From contig NC_052665.1 in NCBI RefSeq assembly GCF_016802725.1, forward strand, positions 16,622,501-16,686,500: DNA of 64,000 bases, read 5' to 3'. This stretch comes from Solenopsis invicta. Lineage: Eukaryota > Arthropoda > Insecta > Hymenoptera > Formicidae. Each line of letters opens with the position of its first letter. Within the stretch, counting starts at the first letter, position 1. Shown in pieces: positions 59,658-64,000 of this stretch. Below the pieces are notes generated by a model. It was not told where the DNA came from. It made no database searches and saw only the letters and a list, made by a program, of their open reading frames with translations. The position numbers were made by a program, and so were the translations under genes.

Positions 59658-60946
59658 CTATAGTCCAATATATTTATTTTTAATATATCTCATTAAATGT
59701 TATTAGATCACGTATAATGCTATGTAAATAACTTATACATTTTTATGGTTACATTGTAAATAATAAGTACCTAACTAGTAAAAATTTCTATAAATATCAT
59801 TCCATCGAGTATGCTTTTTCATGTTAAACACGCTTTTAATTCTATGAATTACTTAAAAATGAAGTAAATTAAACTTACCACAAGCTTGTCCTTGTTGAAA
59901 ATGTCTAGTCCTGGATCGTCATCTAGGAAATCCTCATCTTCTTCATCTGAAACTATATTTCAATATGTATAATATTCATCACTATTGATTATATGCACAT
60001 TGATATAATTATTTTTTATTATTATATTAATATCTCATCATAATAAATATCTCTACTTAATAAATTTTTCTTTAAAATTATCACATAATCAGGCTCTCGA
60101 ACTAACCTTCTTCACTGTCCTCTTCATTGCCACCTCCTTCTCCATCTTCGTTTCCGTTAACTTCATCATCCTCCCCTTCGCTGTCGACTTCGCAATCATC
60201 GGCGTCATATCTGAATTCACAGACAAAACATGATCAGCTGCTTTGAGAAAATAAATGAGGTAACAAAGCAAACCTAGTAAATAATTTCATACCCGTCAAG
60301 ATATCGTAGACTGGGAATAAGATTGAAGACCTTCTCCCTATAGTTATCCATGTTTGTCACTTCATTGTTGAACAGATCAAGACTCTTCAGGTTCTTAAAC
60401 TCTTTCTGAAATACGGAAGAAGTTTGCATTAGCGATTTTATTTGGCGATAGGTAGAAGTTCAACTTTTTGTAACAAATAAAGTACTTACCAACGGTTGTA
60501 GCGTATCGAGATCTTTGATCTTATTTCCGCTCAGATTCAGATGAGTCAATTTGGGGCTTGAATCGAGCAGATTTAAACCGCCCGAAATCCGATTGTCGCT
60601 CAACTCCAACTGCACAACACAAAGACAATTTTGTACTTGCGAAATACAAAGGAAAATTTGTCTGCGCGATAAGGACAATTATCATTATTTCACTAAATCG
60701 CGCATTTTTTAATATTTATATATACATTATTTTTCATTGGTAGTTTAATAAGTGTCTTGAATAAACTTTCTGCGATAAGCAAATGTATATATATATATAT
60801 ACCTTTTTAAGACTGGACAACTTTGGGAAGCCTTTTAGACTGGTAAGACCCACGTTGATAAGACTTAATGATTCCAGGGCGCTGAATTCATTTGTCAGAC
60901 CCACAATTTGCGTACTCCGGCAATTATCAAGAACAAGTTCTTTGAT
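59570..60946 (-). CDS. Anp32a: ANP32 family acidic leucine-rich nuclear phosphoprotein (mapmodulin), partial
   Basis: ANP32 proteins act mainly in the nucleus as PP2A inhibitors, histone-binding and acetylation-blocking factors. Six exons in phase: 60946-60803, 60609-60490, 60405-60293, 60210-60107, 59946-59879, 59657-59570, giving 212 codons. The order is LRR start IKELVLDNCRSTQIVGLTNE, then further repeats (LESLSLINVGL, LELSDNRISGGLNLL, LTHLNLSGNKIKDLDTLQPL), then the C-capping motif NYREKVFNLIPSLRYLDGYD that is the family hallmark, then a Glu/Asp tail (SEGEDDEVNGNEDGEG, DPGLDIFNKDKLV, EDYMGEEEEEE). Missing: the first exon (about 15-20 residues before IKEL), expected upstream of 60,946 but not found, and the terminal exon with the basic nuclear signal. 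If the last donor (59,569) were not used, translation would end at TAG 59,526-59,528 after 13 hydrophobic codons. Confidence 0.93.
59879..59946 (-). CDS. Anp32a: ANP32 exon (acidic region, FLDDDPGLDIF)
   Basis: Encodes DEEDEDFLDDDPGLDIFNKD then KLV. Acceptor TTTCAG, donor GTAAGT, in phase with both neighbours. Confidence 0.9.
60107..60210 (-). CDS. Anp32a: ANP32 exon (start of acidic tail)
   Basis: Completes the Gly codon of RYLDG and continues YDADDCEVDSEGEDDEVNG, then NEDGEGGGNEEDSEE. Donor GTTAGT (weaker). Confidence 0.92.
60293..60405 (-). CDS. Anp32a: ANP32 exon (LRR C-cap)
   Basis: Reads KEFKNLKSLDLFNNEVTNMD, then NYREKVFNLIPSLRYLDG. Contains the last leucine-rich repeat and the capping motif. 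Confidence 0.96.
60490..60609 (-). CDS. Anp32a: ANP32 exon (LRRs 3-4)
   Basis: Reads LELSDNRISGGLNLLDSSPK, then LTHLNLSGNKIKDLDTLQPL. Phase 0 at both ends; GTAAGT donor. Confidence 0.96.
60803..60946 (-). CDS. Anp32a: ANP32 exon (LRRs 1-2)
   Basis: Reads IKELVLDNCRSTQIVGLTNE, then FSALESLSLINVGLTSLKGF, ending PKLSSLKK. The donor is embedded in a TA-repeat (GTATATATAT). Acceptor TTACAG, phase 0. Confidence 0.96.
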
Positions 60947-62414
60947 CTGTAACATGCGCGTAAATGTTATTATTTATGAGTAGTTAATAAACAAAGAAAG
61001 TTATATAAATATTAAAAACAGGTTTCATGCGATGTTAGCTAAATCGCAGCATGCTGAAAAAATTATATTGCAACGTACAATTTTTAGATTAATATCAACT
61101 CCAAAAACAAAACTACGCGCGTCCTCCTTAAAACATATAGCTGACAAAGAATAATAATGATTACATCGAGACTGATATTTCCTAATTTATAAATGATTTT
61201 TGGATCCATTGCGTTTTGGAGCGAGTGTCGATCATCGATTCGTGAAATCATATTCGCGCGGCCGCGGAATCGCGCACGTTTCTCGTTCGGAAGGACGCGG
61301 ACGGGCGAAGGGCCGTGGCGATGGGCGCGCTTGCGGTCGAAAAAGTCGTCCTCCGCTAAAATTCAAACAAGCGATAAGCTTTCGCGGGAGATGGGCTATT
61401 TTATTGATCGGAGAAAGAGAAAAGCTAGAGGGTGAGAGCGGGACCGGATAGGAGGACGACAGAGAAGGTGCGGGGCAGCGGCGGGGAAAGGGCGAGGAAG
61501 ATGAAGGGCGGTGATGGGGCGAGGGGAGAGCAGCGTGACGGTAAGCGGAGTGCATGCTGCGTCTTGTTTAGCGGCGTCGGAAAAGCCGGTGAGCGACAAG
61601 CACGGACTGCGGCACGCGACGCCGAGTACGAGAGGTGGGTTTGGGGAGAAGAAAGAGAGGGGGAGGGAGAGAGGGATGAAGGGTGGTCATCATCGATACC
61701 GGATGCCTCGGTGCCGGAAGTATTGATGCCTCTATATTACGTTATTGCGTCCATGATGTAACGAGGTAAGGTGTTATATAGCCGTTGACACGCACTCGTT
61801 TCTATCAGCGACGCTCAATGGGATTTTATCTTTTGAATTTTAAAGAGCGACACAGCCGCCGGGCGTTACTGACGTCGTGGATTAGGAATTTGTCGAAGGT
61901 GAAGGGAAACAGATTTTTGATCCGCTCGCACATCGATCTACTAATGTCGCCACGCCATTGTGCCACGTGTTTGCACGTCTTTTTACATTGCGATTGCGCC
62001 GATGTTTTCGCGCAAATAGCGTTAAAGATATTTCGCTACGATATGCCGGGGCATTTACTTTTCTGATGATGTAGATACAATCAGATCGAGCTGACAGAAC
62101 ATTGATATGTTATGGATATGTCACGCTTTGCACTGATGAATTGGTAATCGTTAAGTATAATCTGTAGATACGACGTTTGATAAATAAAAATATAGAAAAA
62201 TAAATTGTGTATTTGTTATTCGTACATTACGTCGTTATTTTTATGCAAGGCAGTTTTAAAAGCTATTTTATATTTAGTTTTATCTTATCTACCATTATTG
62301 CGTATCTTATCTATCGTTAGAAACTAACAGAATTTTTTCTTATCAATTAAAAATGGTTGATATTAACCTTCGTGGTCCAACGTATTTACGTTTCTTTTCT
62401 ACTCTAATCTTATT

Positions 62415-62645
62415 ATTGATACCTGACGGTGTTTTTGAAAAAGACGTTTTTAAGCTCTAAAAAATCTGAAAAAATTTTGATACACTCTTCCAACATTCCA
62501 GAATATAATACAATTTCACAATTTTTTCACCCGAAATATTTTTCATTTTTCTGTATGTATCCAAATTTAAAGCAGAATAATTAAAAATTGAAATTTTTTT
62601 GAATTTTCAAATTTTTGGTTGAACCACTAAGGATTAATGGTAGGT
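62415..62645 (+). repeat. Dispersed repeat C, copy 2
   Basis: Homologous to 21,005-21,215: GACGGTGTTTTTGAAAAAG, CACCCGAAATATTT, AAAGCAGAATAATTAAAAAT. Confidence 0.7.
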
Positions 62646-62721
62646 AATGATCGATACTCAAAGAAATGATTTATAAAGCATCCATATTTTTTCTTAAAAA
62701 TTTTGTTTTTATAAATTTCGT

Positions 62722-62945
62722 ATGCTAAGAAAAAAACTGTTAATTTGACTAAATTTTTCTACTTGATTGAATTTTTTCAGTTCAAACATTTACGTATTTA
62801 AATTAAATATATATGCAGTTAAATATATAAATGGTTAAACTGAAGTTCAAGTATTTTATGTATTTAAGTAAAATATATAAATTTGACTTCAATTAAAAAA
62901 ATTTTATCAAGCTAAAAAATTTAGTTAATAACTTTTTTCTCAGTG
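62722..62945. mobile_element. MITE, CACTGAG-type ends
   Basis: Left GCTAAGAAAAAAACTGTTAA and right TTAATAACTTTTTTCTCAGT form the TIRs. The interior shares CTGAAGTTCAAGTATTTTAT with the inverse of the 40,615-40,840 copy's centre. Confidence 0.75.
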
Positions 62946-63223
62946 TATAGATTTTTGGGAATAATTCATATTCTCTTCGCTAAACTGTATCTTAATGCGC
63001 GGATTCTTTCAGAAAACAAGAATTAAATTTCATGAGCAAGTGTAATAAGAAGTTCATCGGAATTCTCCGATTTAAAACAAACAAAAATAAAAAAAAACAG
63101 GCTTAAAAGAATAAAAATTTAAACACCTCGTAAAAAAGCTTTGAGAATTACATTAACTTGCGTTGGCTTTCGTAGCTTCTTCATAAGTTAGAATTTATCT
63201 CCAATTTAATTTTCAATTGAATT

Positions 63224-63445
63224 ACATTTAGAAAATTTGTTGAAAAACTAAAATATTTAGTTCAATACGTTTAACTAAATATTGAAATGATTCAACAATT
63301 ACTCAATTGCATAAAAAAGAAAGTATAATTTATTCGCGTCAACCGTTAAAAGTTTTTAATTAAGAATCACCTGAAGCAATTCAATATTTAGTTGAACGTC
63401 GGACTAAATATTTTGGCTTTTCAACAAACTTTTCTTTCAATGTAC
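63224..63445. mobile_element. MITE with long TIRs
   Basis: TACATTTAGAAAATTTGTTG then AAAATATTTAGTTCAATACG at the left; inverse ATTCAATATTTAGTTGAACG to CAACAAACTTTTCTTTCAAT at the right. No ORF. Confidence 0.75.
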
Positions 63446-64000
63446 GCAACTTTTCCTGTGCTCTTCGCTTAAATGTCTCGCATACTCCGTGCGACCAATC
63501 TGCCGGCGGATTGGCTATGCATACATCTACCCCGTGTTGCACCGATCACAGTGGTAACGTCACGAAGTGTCATAGGAATGGATCAATGGCAGTCACGGAT
63601 CAAGGAAACCAAGGAGGACGCTCCCTTCACGTCGCAATCGGATTCTCCGAACATTTCGAAATGTAAAATTGCCGCATGATTTTCCGCAACGAAGACAGAT
63701 ATGCTTTGCAATCACGTGATTACGTAACTACGCGGTTTTATTATTGTCGTGGCCAAAGAATATTTTCATCACCTCCCTCCTTCTCCCGCTCCCCGCGCTA
63801 AATCACTGTGTAAGATACGCCCTTCCGCATTCGCGTCCAAGTTCACGCGATGTAAAGTCAAATTTAAACGTAGAGCCTCCTTCGACCGCGTCGCCAGAAT
63901 GTTGAAAATATCGGGGCCACGCGTGAGTGCTCCGGAGTTGCTCTCGACACGGCACTGTTGCGTCCAAGATGCATTGCAAACGCGACGCGGGTGGTCAACG

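Larger units (their letters stand above)
60947..64000 (-). other. ANP32 upstream/intron 1 region
   Basis: No start exon with the expected short Met-Glu-Lys-Arg type leader was found on the minus strand. CpG-dense, purine-rich (plus strand) DNA at 61,200-61,760 is a plausible promoter or non-coding first exon. Two MITEs and a repeat C copy occupy 62,415-63,445. A second CpG-richer block from 63,470 to the right edge contains CCAAT-like and CACGTG motifs and may hold or precede the true first exon. Confidence 0.5.

Noticed and set aside
61232..61761. Several 70-110-codon ORFs upstream of ANP32
   Set aside because: Purine-rich, CpG-dense DNA is open on both strands, and none encodes the expected ANP32 N-terminus.

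Overview
The window is nuclear DNA from an insect, most probably an ant or another hymenopteran (inference). It has a low-GC background broken by short CpG-dense patches, insect-type split genes, many small inverted-repeat transposons and abundant microsatellites. No bacterial operons, rRNA, tRNA or CRISPR arrays were seen. Three conserved genes can be read from their spliced exons, all on the minus strand. One intronless gene of unknown function lies on the plus strand.

Layout. (1) 1-7,076 is the start of a long first intron of a G protein alpha-q gene. Its first coding exon is at 7,077-7,194 and the rest of the gene lies beyond the left edge. The intron carries a foldback transposon with a 9-bp target duplication (2,619-4,054) and a GGCGTC hexamer microsatellite (4,486-4,590). 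(2) About 7,200-10,100 is the leader/promoter side of alpha-q, a 2-3 kb mosaic of triplet, tetramer and polypurine repeats that produces long artificial open frames. (3) 11,157-12,329 is an intact intronless 390-codon ORF on the plus strand. It belongs to a degenerate tandem array: a relic tail upstream and an internally deleted copy downstream. It may be an endogenised partiti-like virus capsid gene or a domesticated derivative (inference). (4) 15,522-55,324 is amphiphysin, assembled here as nine coding exons (413 residues: N-BAR domain, Asn-rich linker, C-terminal SH3) with a first intron of about 30.6 kb. That intron holds several MITEs, a 58-bp-arm hairpin, CpG-dense islands and a small signal-peptide-like ORF on the opposite strand. 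(5) 59,570-60,946 is the body of an ANP32/mapmodulin gene (leucine-rich repeats plus acidic tail, six exons). Its start exon lies upstream of what can be recognised and its last exon is unresolved.

The three conserved genes do not form a pathway. Alpha-q transduces receptor signals to phospholipase C, amphiphysin bends membranes, and ANP32 is an acidic nuclear regulator and histone chaperone. The most unusual item is the tandem unknown gene at 11-12.6 kb. The rest of the interest lies in transposon structure and in repeat-rich promoter DNA.
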